Assembly: GCA_933228675.1 (NCBI GenBank)
Contig: OW121743.1
Span: 84,406,938 to 84,470,937, forward strand
Length of the DNA stretch: 64,000 nt
Source of the DNA: Stomorhina lunata
Taxonomy: Eukaryota; Arthropoda; Insecta; Diptera; Rhiniidae
Direction of reading: 5' to 3'
The translations under genes were made by a program, and so were the position numbers. The notes below the pieces were generated by a model. The model searched no databases. It had not been told where the DNA came from and saw nothing but the letters and a program-made list of their open reading frames with translations. Position 1 is the first letter of the stretch. The number at the start of each line of letters is the position of its first letter. This document shows positions 1 to 12,090 of this stretch, piece after piece.

Positions 1-780
1 TAGGAAAAATCTCACCATAAAAACAACTAGACAAACAAATTTTATATAAATTCTATTTGAAAAGTAATGCAAATTTCAAAAAACAACAGAATTGAAAGTA
101 AAAAAAAAAATAATTTTGAAATCAAATAAAAAGGCATTTCAATATTTATGCAAAAGGAATGAATATAAAAATAAAAAATAGGAAAAAGTAAGCCAACCAT
201 ACAATTTGAATGCGGCTGAAGAAGGAAAGAAAAAGAATATGGAAATAAAATAAAAATAATATTTGCATTTCTATTATGCGAATATTTAAGGCGGTGGAAA
301 TACTTTAGCACATTTTCTTATTTTATTTTTCAGTTTTTTTTTTTTTTTTACACAACATAAACTGGGCCGTGTATTTACGCTATTTGAATAGTGTCAGTGG
401 GAATCTGAAAGCTGAATCTGTCAATGGATTCTCAATAACATTTCATCACCATCATTTTGGTAAACTACATAGCGTTGGAATGCACTGAATAAAGGAGATG
501 ATGATGAAAAAAGATTTTTACGTTCTGATAATACTCTACTTTTATTATAAGAGTTCTTATTTCAATCGTCTTTTAGTTGAGAGAATCCCTGTTTTTTTTT
601 TTCTATAAAATAGTCGTATTTTTTACTTTAAAAAGTAAACGAAGTCTATTTGTGGGTTTAAAATGGTTTGTTTTTAAAATCTAGAGCTTTTATTAAACAC
701 CCTACGAAAGTTGAGTAGGTAGTAGCAATGGGGGAGAGCTTTTGAATACTTGAAGCAATAAAAGTTGTAATGAACTTAAA
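1..780. other. Unique AT-rich intron sequence, nothing recognised
   Basis: No repeat period, splice island or coding-like segment stands out. The 89-codon minus-strand open frame at 42-311 is hydrophobic, Phe/Ile-rich and low in complexity, and is rejected as coding. Confidence 0.6.
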
Positions 781-3700
781 ATTTCGATCGATATTACACA
801 AATCTATTCTTGTTAGTAAAGCTTTTTCGTTTGATATCTTCTAAAGAACTTAGCATTTCAGCTATAAGTAAAAGCATAAGTATTAAATTGTGTTAAGAGC
901 TTTAAAGTCAAAATATGTAAGTAGCATTTAAAGCAACTTAAGCTTCCAAAAAGTTTCTATTTGTAGTAAAACTCTAATTAAAGTAAAAATATTAAAAATG
1001 TTAAATCTTAAATGTTTAAAAAGCTTCTAAGCTAGTTATTTTAAAGTTAGAAATATTTAATTTAGTCTTATGTAGAAAAACTTTAAAGTTTTAAATAATT
1101 TTAAAAAAGAAGGCTTTCACAGTTAAAACAACCTTAATATACAATTTGTAAAATATCTAAATATTGATAAATTAAATCGACAAAATTTAAATAAAGCTTT
1201 TGAAGATAATTATATTTATAAAAGCTTTAAAGTTTAATAAAAACTTTAAATCTTCAAAGTCAACTAAAACGTCAAATAACGTGTTAACGATAACGAATAA
1301 ACTAAAGCTTTTTTATAATGAAAGCTTAAAGTGTTGACACAGAAATTCTAAAGCTCTAATGTTGGTAAGACTTTTAAAATGTATAAATAAAAATAGTTAT
1401 AACAAAAATATAACTGCTGTGCCTTATAAAGCTTTTTACTATCTAAATGTAGAAAAGTTCTTAAGTTAAAAAAAAAAAACTTTAACAAAAATACTGTTGT
1501 TACAGATTATGAAGATTATTTACTCAATAAAACTTTAAATAGTGGCACAGAAATTACTAAGGTACCAATTATGATTGAGCTTTTAAATCGAATAAATTAA
1601 AATCGTGTACAAGTCATTATTACTGAAATATATAGGTTATGAAGCTTTTATACTATGCATTATTCATTTTCTAAGTGAAATTTTGCAAAACTTTTATTAA
1701 AGCTTTTAGTTGCAGTGAGAAGAGTTTATTTATCTTTATAAATTCATCAAAAAACTGTCAAAGATTGTACATCTTTTAAAGCTTATAGAAGCTTTAAAGC
1801 TATTTTCTTCTTAATAAAGCTATGAAAATAATTATAAATGTTCTCAACATAAACAAAAAATTTTACTTTTACAAAGCTCTTAAAAAGCAAACTAGTAAAA
1901 AGTTTTAAAACTTTATAAAGTTAATTTATTAATAAAATTTGTAAAAGCTTTCAACGAATTCTTGGACCTTAAAAGTTTTTTTACAAGTAAACTTTCCCAG
2001 GATAAATAAAAGAAATTTAGCAATAAAATTTGTGAAAGCTTTCGAAGATTTCTAGGACTTTAAAAGAGGGTTTCTACAAGTGAACTTTCATAGAATAACT
2101 AAAAGATCTTAAAGCTTTTAATATTTCAAAACTTTGCTTCTTTCGGCAATCTAATAGAATTTAAGTTTTATGATGAAATTAAGTTTGATAAATAAAAAGT
2201 TTCACTTTTAAAAGATTTTCATTAAACACTAAAAGATCTTCAAGCTTTTAATATTTTCGGAACTTTCCTACTTTTAATAATTCACTAAGTTTAAAGCTTT
2301 ATGATAAATTAAAGTGTTTTAAATAGAAAAGCAATACTTTTATAGGTTTTTCATGAAACACAAAATAAAAGCTTTTAGCCAAAAAAAATATAAAACATTT
2401 TTTTTAAATTAAGTTTCTAGAGTTAGCTTTTACTTGTCTAAATTCTTTGAAATACACTAAAGGTTTTATTAAAACGAAAAAGCTTTTTTAAATTTTAATT
2501 GTTTAATAAAATATATATACTAAAGATTTTAATGATAATGCTTCTTAACAAAAGCGAAAGCTATTAAAGCTTTTAATAAAATGTATATATTAAGAAGAAA
2601 TTTAAAGTAATGTTTTTTCACTGTTAAAGCTTTAATAGAGAAGTTTAACATAGTCTCCTAAGTGATATTCTTTCGAAATATATAAGAAAAACAATTAAAC
2701 CTTCTCTTATTATTGCTAAAAGCTTTTCATAGTAGAGCTGTCAAAGTGATTACAATTTAAAAAGTCAATACACTTATACATATAAAAGATTTTTTTAATT
2801 CTGATTTTGAATTTTGTGTTTAGATGGAGCTTTTAAAACTAATAAAAACTTTACTATGAGTTTTGTATTCAGATAGAACTTTTAAAACTAATGAAAACTT
2901 TACTATAAGATACAGAGTATTAAAGTAATTGTTGTATAATAATGATGATGAGCTTTCAATATAACAAACCTCACTACGATATACACACTTTGAATGTTTC
3001 GCTTATATCTTTCAAGTCAATATAATAAACTTTAATGTCAAAGCTTTTTCATAAACCTTACGAAATATATTTAGCTGATGTTTCTTACTATTCTAAACCT
3101 ACATTTTAGGATACATCGAAAAGTTTTGATTACTACACACTTCACCTTTTTGTGAGTCTCATGCTATTTTAGATAGTTAAAAATATTTTATATGTAAACT
3201 TTTTTCAATAGAGACGTAGTGCCCCTAAAATTCGTTAAAAGCTCTTTGGCTTATTCTCCATACCACTTAGATGTACTCTCAAATTTTCATATTGATGGCC
3301 TTCTTTAGTATAAATATTTTGAGTTGTTTTTTTTCAACTTATTTCTGGAGTACTCGTCGTAATAACCTTTAAGTGCAGTCGAATATTTTTGATTTTAAGG
3401 TTTTCACGTTTTTTTTTTTGCAACGAGCTCTTGTTTTTGCCTCAAAAAAATGAAGAAAAAACTTGAAAGTTTTTATTTCATATTTTGACACTTTCCAATG
3501 GATTTGGCGCATTTCTTTTTTGTGCTTTAAATAAAAGAAATTTAGCAATAAAATTTGTGAAAGCTTTCGAAGATTTCTAGGACTTTAAAAGAGGGTTTCT
3601 ACAAGTGAACTTTCATAGAATAACTAAAAGATCTTAAAGCTTTTAATATTTCAAAACTTTGCTTCTTTCGGCAATCTAATAGAATTTAAGTTTTATGATG

Positions 3701-5060
3701 AAATTAAGTTTGATAAATAAAAAGTTTCACTTTTAAAAGATTTTCATTAAACACTAAAAGATCTTCAAGCTTTTAATATTTTCGGAACTTTCCTACTTTT
3801 AATAATTCACTAAGTTTAAAGCTTTATGATAAATTAAAGTGTTTTAAATAGAAAAGCAATACTTTTATAGGTTTTTCATGAAACACAAAATAAAAGCTTT
3901 TAGCCAAAAAAAATATAAAACATTTTTTTTAAATTAAGTTTCTAGAGTTAGCTTTTACTTGTCTAAATTCTTTGAAATACACTAAAGGTTTTATTAAAAC
4001 GAAAAAGCTTTTTTAAATTTTAATTGTTTAATAAAATATATATACTAAAGATTTTAATGATAATGCTTCTTAACAAAAGCGAAAGCTATTAAAGCTTTTA
4101 ATAAAATGTATATATTAAGAAGAAATTTAAAGTAATGTTTTTTCACTGTTAAAGCTTTAATAGAGAAGTTTAACATAGTCTCCTAAGTGATATTCTTTCG
4201 AAATATATAAGAAAAACAATTAAACCTTCTCTTATTATTGCTAAAAGCTTTTCATAGTAGAGCTGTCAAAGTGATTACAATTTAAAAAGTCAATACACTT
4301 ATACATATAAAAGATTTTTTTAATTCTGATTTTGAATTTTGTGTTTAGATGGAGCTTTTAAAACTAATAAAAACTTTACTATGAGTTTTGTATTCAGATA
4401 GAACTTTTAAAACTAATGAAAACTTTACTATAAGATACAGAGTATTAAAGTAATTGTTGTATAATAATGATGATGAGCTTTCAATATAACAAACCTCACT
4501 ACGATATACACACTTTGAATGTTTCGCTTATATCTTTCAAGTCAATATAATAAACTTTAATGTCAAAGCTTTTTCATAAACCTTACGAAATATATTTAGC
4601 TGATGTTTCTTACTATTCTAAACCTACATTTTAGGATACATCGAAAAGTTTTGATTACTACACACTTCACCTTTTTGTGAGTCTCATGCTATTTTAGATA
4701 GTTAAAAATATTTTATATGTAAACTTTTTTCAATAGAGACGTAGTGCCCCTAAAATTCGTTAAAAGCTCTTTGGCTTATTCTCCATACCACTTAGATGTA
4801 CTCTCAAATTTTCATATTGATGGCCTTCTTTAGTATAAATATTTTGAGTTGTTTTTTTTCAACTTATTTCTGGAGTACTCGTCGTAATAACCTTTAAGTG
4901 CAGTCGAATATTTTTGATTTTAAGGTTTTCACGTTTTTTTTTTTGCAACGAGCTCTTGTTTTTGCCTCAAAAAAATGAAGAAAAAACTTGAAAGTTTTTA
5001 TTTCATATTTTGACACTTTCCAATGGATTTGGCGCATTTCTTTTTTGTGCTTTTAATTTA
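780..5060. repeat. AAGCTT-rich intronic block (left)
   Basis: Dense in AAAGCTTT / AAAAGCTTTTA words with no constant short period. There are internal imperfect tandem copies: a ~100-bp unit around 1,930 and again around 2,027 (each with TAAAATTTGT then GAAAGCTTTC or AAAAGCTTTC), and a 57-bp unit twice near 2,825-2,915. It resembles the blocks at 34.7-38.2 and 59.9-61.6 kb and holds the 1525-bp duplication listed separately. Confidence 0.7.
2003..5052 (+). repeat. Direct tandem duplication, 2 x 1525 bp, essentially identical
   Basis: Copy 1 is 2003-3527 and copy 2 is 3528-5052. Both begin TAAATAAAAGAAATTTAGC and end GGCGCATTTCTTTTTTGTGC plus TTT; the offset is 1525 everywhere checked (for example 3515 and 5040). 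I found no substitution in the stretches compared. It is either a very recent segmental duplication or an assembly artefact. Confidence 0.93.
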
Positions 5061-5515
5061 GCTATAAAAAATCATGAGGAATTTTTTGAAAATATATTTT
5101 AAGCCTGTTACGGTTAAAGTGCATTAATCTTTTATTCTTTTTCTTCTTTTTGGTTTGGTTTTTGTTCTGCGGTTTTATTCATAAAATTAAAATGAGAGTA
5201 ATCTGTGATATTGGGGTCATTTTTATGCGTTTTTTGTTTTCTGTCGTTTGTTTTTCCTTCTTCCTTTAAGTGCAACATTATTGATATTGTGGCCATTAAG
5301 AATAATGAGAAGGATAATGAAAAAATTAAGGAAGAAAATATATTGTTTACTGTTGATAAGGAAATCAAGTGCAATAATTTTAAAAACTTTCAGAATTTCG
5401 ATAATAAGGGATTAAGAATTAAAATAATGAACAAAAAATTAAAACATATAAGAATTCTTATAAAAAACATTATTGAGACTAAAAGAAGAATAAGAAAAAA
5501 TTTTTGATCGCAAAG
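5060..5515. other. Intron sequence between duplication and array, nothing recognised
   Basis: AT-rich sequence with short unrelated open frames on both strands (5132-5374 minus, 5205-5507 plus) that overlap each other and have no recognisable motif. Not called as genes. Confidence 0.6.
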
Positions 5516-7735
5516 TTTTATATAAATAAATTTTGAGACGAAAAATTTTCTATATACAAAATTTTGAGGGTAAAAAATTGTACATAAAAAATTTAAAAAC
5601 CAAAAATTTTATGCATAAAAAAATTATTGAAACAAAAATTTTGCATCTAAAAAATTTTAAAATTTTCTATTTTAAAAATTTTTAACTTTTTAACTTTCTA
5701 TGCAAAAATTATTCAATTTAAAAAAATTTGAAGACAAAAATTTTCTATTCAAAAAATTTAAAAACTAAAAATTTTCTACAATATAAAAAAAAATTCTGAT
5801 ACCGAAAATTCTTTATATTAAAAATTTTTAATATTAAAAAAATTTTGAGAACAAAAATTTTCTATATAAAAAAAATTGAGATCAAACATTTAATGTATAA
5901 AAAATTTTGACACAGAAAATTTTCATTATTCAAATTTAAAGACGAAAAATTTTGTATATAGAAAATTTTGAGACTAAAAATTTTCTAAATAAAATTTAAT
6001 TGAGACTAAAAACTTTCTATATAAAAAATTTGAGACCAAAAATTTTCTACATAAAAAGTTTTAAGACCAAAAATTGACACCAAATTTAAAAACGAAAAAT
6101 TGTGTATATAGAAAATTTTGAGACCAAAAATTTTCTATATAAAATTTATTTGAGACTAAAAGTTTTCTATATTAAATATAATTAAGACTAAAAATTTTCT
6201 ACATAAAAAGTTTTGAGACCAAATATTTTCTACATAAAAAATTTTGAGACTAAAAATATTTTATTTACTAAATTTTTAGACCAAACATTTTCTTTAAACA
6301 AAATTTTCAGACAAAATATTGAGGCCAAAAATTGTCTGTAAAAGATAAATTTAAAAAAATTTTCACATTAAAAATATTAGGACCAAAAATATTAAAACCA
6401 AAAATTTTCTACATAAAAGAAATTTAAGACAAAAATAAAAAAATTATAACATTTTGAATAAACAAAAATTTTGATGACATAAAATTTTCTATAGATAAAA
6501 GTTTTTAAGACGAAAATTGATAAAAAAAAATTTAAGACGAAAAATTTTGTATAGATAAAAGTTTTTAAGATACAAAATTTTCTATAGTCAAAAATTTTTA
6601 ACATAAAAAAATTTCTATAGACAAACATTTTTAAAACAAAAAATTTTCTATAGACAAAAATTTCTGAAATAAAAAATTTTCTATAGTCAAAAATTTCTGA
6701 AATAAAAAATTTTCTATAGTCAAACATTTTTAAGACCAAAAATTTTTAATAGACAAATATTTTTTATAGACAAAAATTTTACGGACGAAAAATTTTCTAC
6801 AGATACAAAATTTTTAAGATGAAACATTTTCTATCTTTAAGAAGAAAAATTTTCTATAGACCAAAAATTGTCTATAGATCAAAATTTTAAGACAAAAAAT
6901 TTTCAATAGACAACAGTTTTTAAGAAGAAAAAATTTCTATAGACACCAATTTTTAAGACAAAAAATTTTCTATAGACAAAAATTTTTAAGATGAAAAATT
7001 TTCTGGAAACAAAAATTTTTTAGAAGAAAAATGTTCTATAGACAAAAATTTTATAGCCGAAAAATTTTGTGTCGACAAAAATTTTTAAGATGAAAAATTT
7101 TCTATAGACTAAAATTTTTAAGATCAAAAATTTTTATAGACAAAAATTTTTAAGACGTAAAATTTTCTATAGACAAACATTTTTAAGACGAAAAATTTTC
7201 TATAGACAAAAATTTTTAAGACAAAAGATTTTCTAAAGTCAAAAATTTTAAAGACGAACAATTTTGTATAGACAAAAGTTTTTAAGTCGAAAAAGCTTTA
7301 AAAAGTCAAGAAATTTTAAAACGAAAAATTTTCTATTGAAAAATATTTTTAAAACCAAAATATTTTCTGTAGACAAACAGTTTTAAGATGAAATATTTTC
7401 TATAGACAAAAATTTTTAAGATGAAACATTTTCTATAGTCAAAAATTTTTAAGACAAACAATTTTCTATAGACAAAAATTTTTAAGACTAAAAAAAATTT
7501 TCTATAGACAAAAATTTTTAAGACGAAAAATTTTCTATACACAAAAATTTTTCAGACGAAAAATTTTCTATACACAAAAATTTTTAAGACAAAAAATTTT
7601 CTATAGTCAAACATCTTCAAGACTAAACATTTTTATAGACAGGAATTTTAAAGAATAAAAATTTTCTATAGACAAACATTTTTAAGACGAAAAATGTTCT
7701 ATATGTTTTTAGACTAAAATAAAAAAATTCAAATT
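5515..7735 (-). repeat. AT-rich minisatellite array, ~33-bp unit (inverted orientation)
   Basis: In its best part (about 6,480-7,700) the unit on the plus strand is TTTTCTATAGACAAAAA, TTTTTAAGACGAAAAA, repeated about every 33 bp; the left part (5,515-6,400) is a looser variant with GAGACCAAAAATTTTCTA. Read on the minus strand the unit (AAAATTTTTCGTCTTAAAAA then TTTTTGTCTATAG) aligns with the ~29-bp family of the 24.5-51.3 kb arrays. Minus-strand open frames at 6392-6739 and 7333-7542 (repeated YRKFFVLKIF) are translations of this repeat and are not genes. Confidence 0.9.
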
Positions 7736-7822
7736 TGTCAAGTTTTTGAAATTATTTTAAAATGTAACTCATCTAAATTTCAATACTAATATATTTCCTT
7801 TCCCCCATTTATCTTTTCTTAG

Positions 7823-7965
7823 ATTCCCCAAATCATCATGTTGACATTTGATGGTGCTGTCAACTTGAATAATTATGATCATTACAATAAAATCTTCAAT
7901 GGTAAACGCAAAAACCCCAATGGCTGTAACATTCGCGGTACATTCTTCATGTCTCATGAATACAG
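7823..7965 (+). CDS. serp/verm: Chitin deacetylase (serpentine/vermiform class), internal exon with NodB motif 1
   Basis: This is an internal coding exon of 143 nt (about 47 codons plus 2 bases). It is preceded by a pyrimidine-rich acceptor (TTTATCTTTTCTTAG) and followed by the donor GTAAGT. It reads from IPQIIMLTFDGAVNLNNYDH to the end, with NPNGCNIRGTFFMSHEY near the 3' side. This is the start of a polysaccharide deacetylase (NodB / CE4) domain as found in insect group I chitin deacetylases. These are secreted proteins that modify chitin in cuticle and tracheal lumen. The chitin-binding and LDL-receptor class A domains typical of the family would be encoded upstream, outside the window. NodB motif 1 reads TFDG, not TFDD, so the second Asp (normally a metal ligand) is Gly. 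The exon starts in phase 0 and ends in phase 2; the split codon AG+C gives Ser with the next exon. I cannot separate serp from verm by eye. Confidence 0.95.
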
Positions 7966-8188
7966 GTAAGTTCAAGGAAATAATTTCTTTAAAAAGTTTT
8001 CTCCAGTATTTGATTAATATAACAAATATATTACTACTTTCATTGTAGTTAAAAAAAAAAGTACAAAAATATTTTCGGGAATGACTGTAATTATCCAGAA
8101 AAGTTTTTGTAGCAACTTATAAGGTTTTTAATAATTTCATAAGAATTATTTCTCATTTTAATTGAGAAAACATAAAGTTGTATTTCTT

Positions 8189-8306
8189 AAAAGTTTCCAC
8201 AAACCTTCAACTATTATTAAAAGTAAGAAAGAATACTAAAAGTTTTTACATACTTTTTAGTATACTTTCTTACTTTTAACAATAGTTGAAGGTTTTTGAA
8301 AACTTT
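8189..8306. repeat. Long near-perfect hairpin, ~50-bp stem, short loop
   Basis: The left arm (AAACCTTCAACTATT, then AAAAGTAAGAAAG, about 8,189-8,244) is mirrored by the right arm (CTTTCTTACTTTTAAC, then AATAGTTGAAGGTTT, about 8,252-8,306). Only a few mismatches and about 7-8 loop bases are visible. It starts about 225 bp downstream of the donor at 7966. It could be a degenerate tiny foldback element or a hairpin-RNA precursor; nothing in the sequence decides. Confidence 0.85.
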
Positions 8307-9050
8307 TAATAAAAACAAACCCAATTTGAAGTTTTCATAAAATACAAAAATTAATATCTCTTCATAAAATACAAAAATTAATATCACTCATACGTCACAT
8401 ATCACAGAGCATCATATTACTCATACGTTAAAAAATAATAAATAACACTCATACGCTCTAGTTAACAAATTAAAATCTTTATTAAAAATGATAAATTCTT
8501 CCATTTAAAGAAAGCCAAAGTCCTAATTTTTAACTTAAAAAAAAAACTATTTATTATATGAAAACTACCACAAAAAAAAATCTTAAAATCTTCACAAATT
8601 TCACCAAGTCCTTTTTTGAAAAGACCAAAAAAAAATTTGCCAGAATTTTTATAAAATTTATAGCAGCTATAAATATTTATTTTTCTTTTTTTTACATTGT
8701 TCAAGTGATAACATTCTTGTGCAAAAAGAGCAATGAATTGTATATTTATGTCTTTATTTCAAAGAATATTTGGGTAAACGACAAACAATATTTTCCCAAA
8801 AGTCTAAAAATATAAAAACAATAGAGGGAGAATAAAAATGATTAAATACATTTTTAAGTGCAAAAATATTTATGAAAATTTATTTTTATCTTTTTGCTGC
8901 TTTCCACTAAAATTAAGTGATTTAAGGGCATTTTTAACTGGTTCTTTTTGTCTACAATTTACTGCAAAATGTTGATGGCCCTTTTGTTGGTAGTTTGTCA
9001 TTTTAAGAAAGGCACATTTTTTAGAAGTAAATTTTTAGCAAGAAAAATCT
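8307..9050. other. Intron sequence with small local duplications
   Basis: TTCATAAAATACAAAAATTA occurs twice in a row (about 8,333-8,381). ACTCATACG occurs three times between 8,384 and 8,456. The overlapping open frames at 8462-8704 (minus) and 8558-8815 (plus) are Lys/Phe-rich, low complexity, and rejected. Confidence 0.6.
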
Positions 9051-10560
9051 ATTCCACGGAAAATTTTGTATAGGAAGCAATTTTTAAAATGAAAAATTTT
9101 CTATAGATGTTTAAGTCGAAAAATTTGTTATAGGCAAACATTTTTAAGACGAAAAATTTTTTAAGGACAAATATTTTTAAGACGAAACATTTTTTATAGA
9201 CAAACATTTTTAAGATGAAAAATTTGTATATTTTTTACAAACAATTTTTTATAGACAATAATTTTTAAGACAAAACATTTTCTATAGAATTTTTTTTTTT
9301 TTTTTTTTTTTGAAAAGTATTTTATTTACAAGTTTTTATATTACAATTTAAGTGCCTCAGCGTCATTATGACATTATTGAGGCGAGTTGGCAAACATTTT
9401 TAAGACGGAACATTTTTTAAAGGCAAATATTTTTAAGACGAAAAATTTTCTATAGAAAAAAATTTTTAAGACGAAAACTTTTCAACAGTCAAAAGAAGTT
9501 CTATAGACAAACATTTTTGAGGCGAAAAATTTTCAATTGACAAAAATTTTCTATCGCCAAAAATTTTTTATATTCAAAAATTTTTAAGACGAAAAATTTT
9601 TATTTTTTTACGAACAATTTTCTATAGACAATAATTTTTAAGACAAAACATTTTCTATGGACCAAGATTTTTAAGACGAAAATTTTTAAGTTAAAAAATT
9701 TTCTTAGATGAACATTTTTAAGACGAAAAATTTTCTATACTTAAAAATTTTTAAGACGAGACATTTTTTATAGATACAAATTTTTAAGATGATAAAGTTT
9801 GTTTAGACTCAAAATTTTAAAACCAACAATTTTCTATTGACAAAAATTTTAAAGAAGAAAAATTTTCTATAGACAAAAATTTTTAATACCGAAAATTTCC
9901 TATAGATAAGCATTTCTAAGGCAAAAAATTTTTTATAGATAAAAATTTTTAAAACGAAAGATTTTTTATAGTCAAAAATTTTCTATAGACTCAAAATTTT
10001 AAGACCAAAAAATTTTTTTTAAGTTAAAAAATTTTCTATAGACAAAAATTTTTAAGGCAAAAAATAATCCATAAACAAAATTTTTAAGGTGAAAAGAATT
10101 TTTTTAAGGTGAAAAGAATTTTAAAGATAAAAGATTTTATATAGAAAAAAAATTTAAGATGAAAAATTTTTTACTGGCAAAAGTTTTTTAAACGTTGAAT
10201 TTGATGTAAAGAAAAATATTCTATAGAAAAAAATTTTTACTATGAAAAATTTTCTATAGACAAAAGGTTTTCTATAGATACAAATTTTTTTAAAGACAAA
10301 TATTTATCATACACAAATTTTCTTAAAATAAAAAATCGAAAAATTTTTTATAGGCAAAAATCTTGAAGATGAAAAATTTTTCTTCAGAAAAAAATTTTCC
10401 AGACAAAAAATTGAAAAATGTTCTATAGACAAAAATTTTGAAGAACAAAAATTTTTTATAGATATAATTTTTTGGGACGAAAAATTTTTTGTGGACACAA
10501 AAGATTCTATAGAAAAAAATTTTTAAGACAACAATTTTTTTATACACAAAAATTTTATAG
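9050..10560 (-). repeat. AT-rich minisatellite array, ~33-bp unit (inverted orientation), with insertion
   Basis: Same unit as 5.5-7.7 kb (CTATAGACAAAAATTTTTAA, GACGAAAAATTTT), more decayed. It is interrupted at 9,289-9,390 by a retroposed poly(T) segment. Minus-strand open frames near 10.3-10.55 kb are repeat translations. Confidence 0.88.
9289..9390 (-). mobile_element. Poly(A) stub of a retroposed sequence, strongly 5'-truncated
   Basis: A run of 23 T (9,290-9,312) followed by about 78 bp unlike the array. On the minus strand it reads ...GGCACTTAAATTGTAATA..., then an AATAAA signal, then the A tail. It breaks an array unit exactly between CTATAGA and CAAACATTTTTAAG, so it inserted after the array existed. 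This is the structure of a LINE 3' end or very short processed pseudogene; the parent family is not identified. Confidence 0.8.
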
Positions 10561-10639
10561 TCTTAAAACGATAAAATTTTTCAATTTTTGAAGAATATAA
10601 ATTATTTTTTAGAAATTTTTCTTAAAGTAGAAATATTTT

Positions 10640-12090
10640 ATATTACAGATTTTATTTAAAACATATTCTATTGAAAATTTTCTTGGAGACACGAAATTTT
10701 CTATAAAAATTTTTGCATTGAAAAATTTCAAAAGAAAATTTTATATCTGAAAATTTTATATGAAAGTTTATATTAAAACATTATCTATTAAAATTTATCA
10801 CAAATTCTTCTTAGAATTTTTTACCTCAAAATATTTTCTAAACAAAATTTTACAATAGAAAATTTTCTATAAAAAAAAATTTACACAGGAAAATTTTCTA
10901 AAAAATTTTCTACAAAAATTTTAAAAAATTATCTATAAAAAATTTTACATTAAAGAATTTTCTATAAAAAATTTTTCATTAAAATTTTTCTATAAAAAAT
11001 TTTACATTAAAAAATTTTCTATAAAACATTTTACATCAGGAAAGTTTTTATTAGAGCTTACAATATTTTTGATATTAATTTTTATAGCAAGTTTACACAT
11101 GAAAATTAAAAACATTTTACATCAGAAAATTTTTTATCGAAAATTTTACATAAAAATATTTTGTGTTTGAAAATTTTATATTAAAAACTTTTTATAAAAA
11201 ATTACATTAAAATGCAAATTTCATTGAAAATTTTTTAATAAAAATTACATTAGAGAATTTTCTATTACATTCGAAAAATTTTATATGAAATATTTTAAAT
11301 TTTTTTCTATGGAAAAATTTACATCAAAAATTTTTTATAAAAAATTTACCCCAGAAAACAATTTTTTCATAAAAAATTTTAGATAAAAGTCCAAAATATT
11401 TGTTTATGTTAATTTTTTATAGTAAAAATGTTCTATAAAAAAATTAACACCAGAAAGGTAAAAACATTTTAAAGCTAAAAATCTAAAATTTTTCGTCAGA
11501 AAATTTTTATATTAAAAATTTTTTTATGAAAAATTTTACATCTGAAGAAATTTATACGAAAATTCTTCTATATCAAATTTTATTTTAGAAATTTTCTATA
11601 AATTCTTCCATATAAAATTTGCACCGAAAATTTTTCTATGAAATTTTTTTTTATAAAATTTTAAATCGAAAAATTTTCTATAAAAAATTTTGCATCTGAT
11701 AATTTTCAAGAAAAAATTTTCAATTAGAAAATCTTCTAGAAAAAATTAACATCTGAAAATTTCATATATGAAGTTTTCAGATGTAAAATATTAGAAATTT
11801 TTCTTTAAAAAATTTTACATCGAAAAATTTTCTATGAAAAATTTTTCATCCAAAAATTTTCAATAGATGTATAGAAAATTTGTTATGTAAAGTTTAATAT
11901 CAAAAAATTTTGTATTAAAAAAATTTTACAGCAGAACATTTTCCAAAGCTTAATTTTAAAGGAGAAAATTTTCTATAAAAAAAAAAACATTCTATAAAAA
12001 ATTTATAAATTTTACATTAGAAAATTTTTTATAAAAATTTTGCATCTAAAAATTTTGTATAAAAACTTTACATCATTTAATTTTTGCTTG
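10640..12090 (-). repeat. AT-rich minisatellite array, ~29-30-bp unit (inverted orientation)
   Basis: Units alternate AAAAATTTTACATTA/C and AAAATTTTCTATAAAAA. Read on the minus strand they are GAAAATTTTTTAATGTAAAA then TTTTTTATA, matching the length and layout of the 24.5-51.3 kb family, where CGATGTT stands in place of TAATGT. Many units are decayed. Confidence 0.82.

Larger units (their letters stand above)
1..7822 (+). other. Intron (3' part) upstream of the first visible exon
   Basis: At least 7.8 kb of the upstream intron of the chitin deacetylase gene; it ends at the AG at 7821-7822 and enters a phase-0 exon. It consists of unique AT-rich sequence (1-780), an AAGCTT-rich block with a 1525-bp tandem duplication (780-5060), mixed AT-rich sequence (5060-5515) and a minisatellite array (5515-7735). 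The array stops only about 90 bp before the splice acceptor. Confidence 0.9.

Noticed and set aside
6392..7542. Open frames with repeated YRKFFVLKIF-like units
   Set aside because: Direct translations of the 33-bp minisatellite; the periodic peptide follows from the DNA repeat. The same applies to frames at 10.3-10.5, 26.2-27.1, 41.7, 44.5 and 57.1-58.0 kb.
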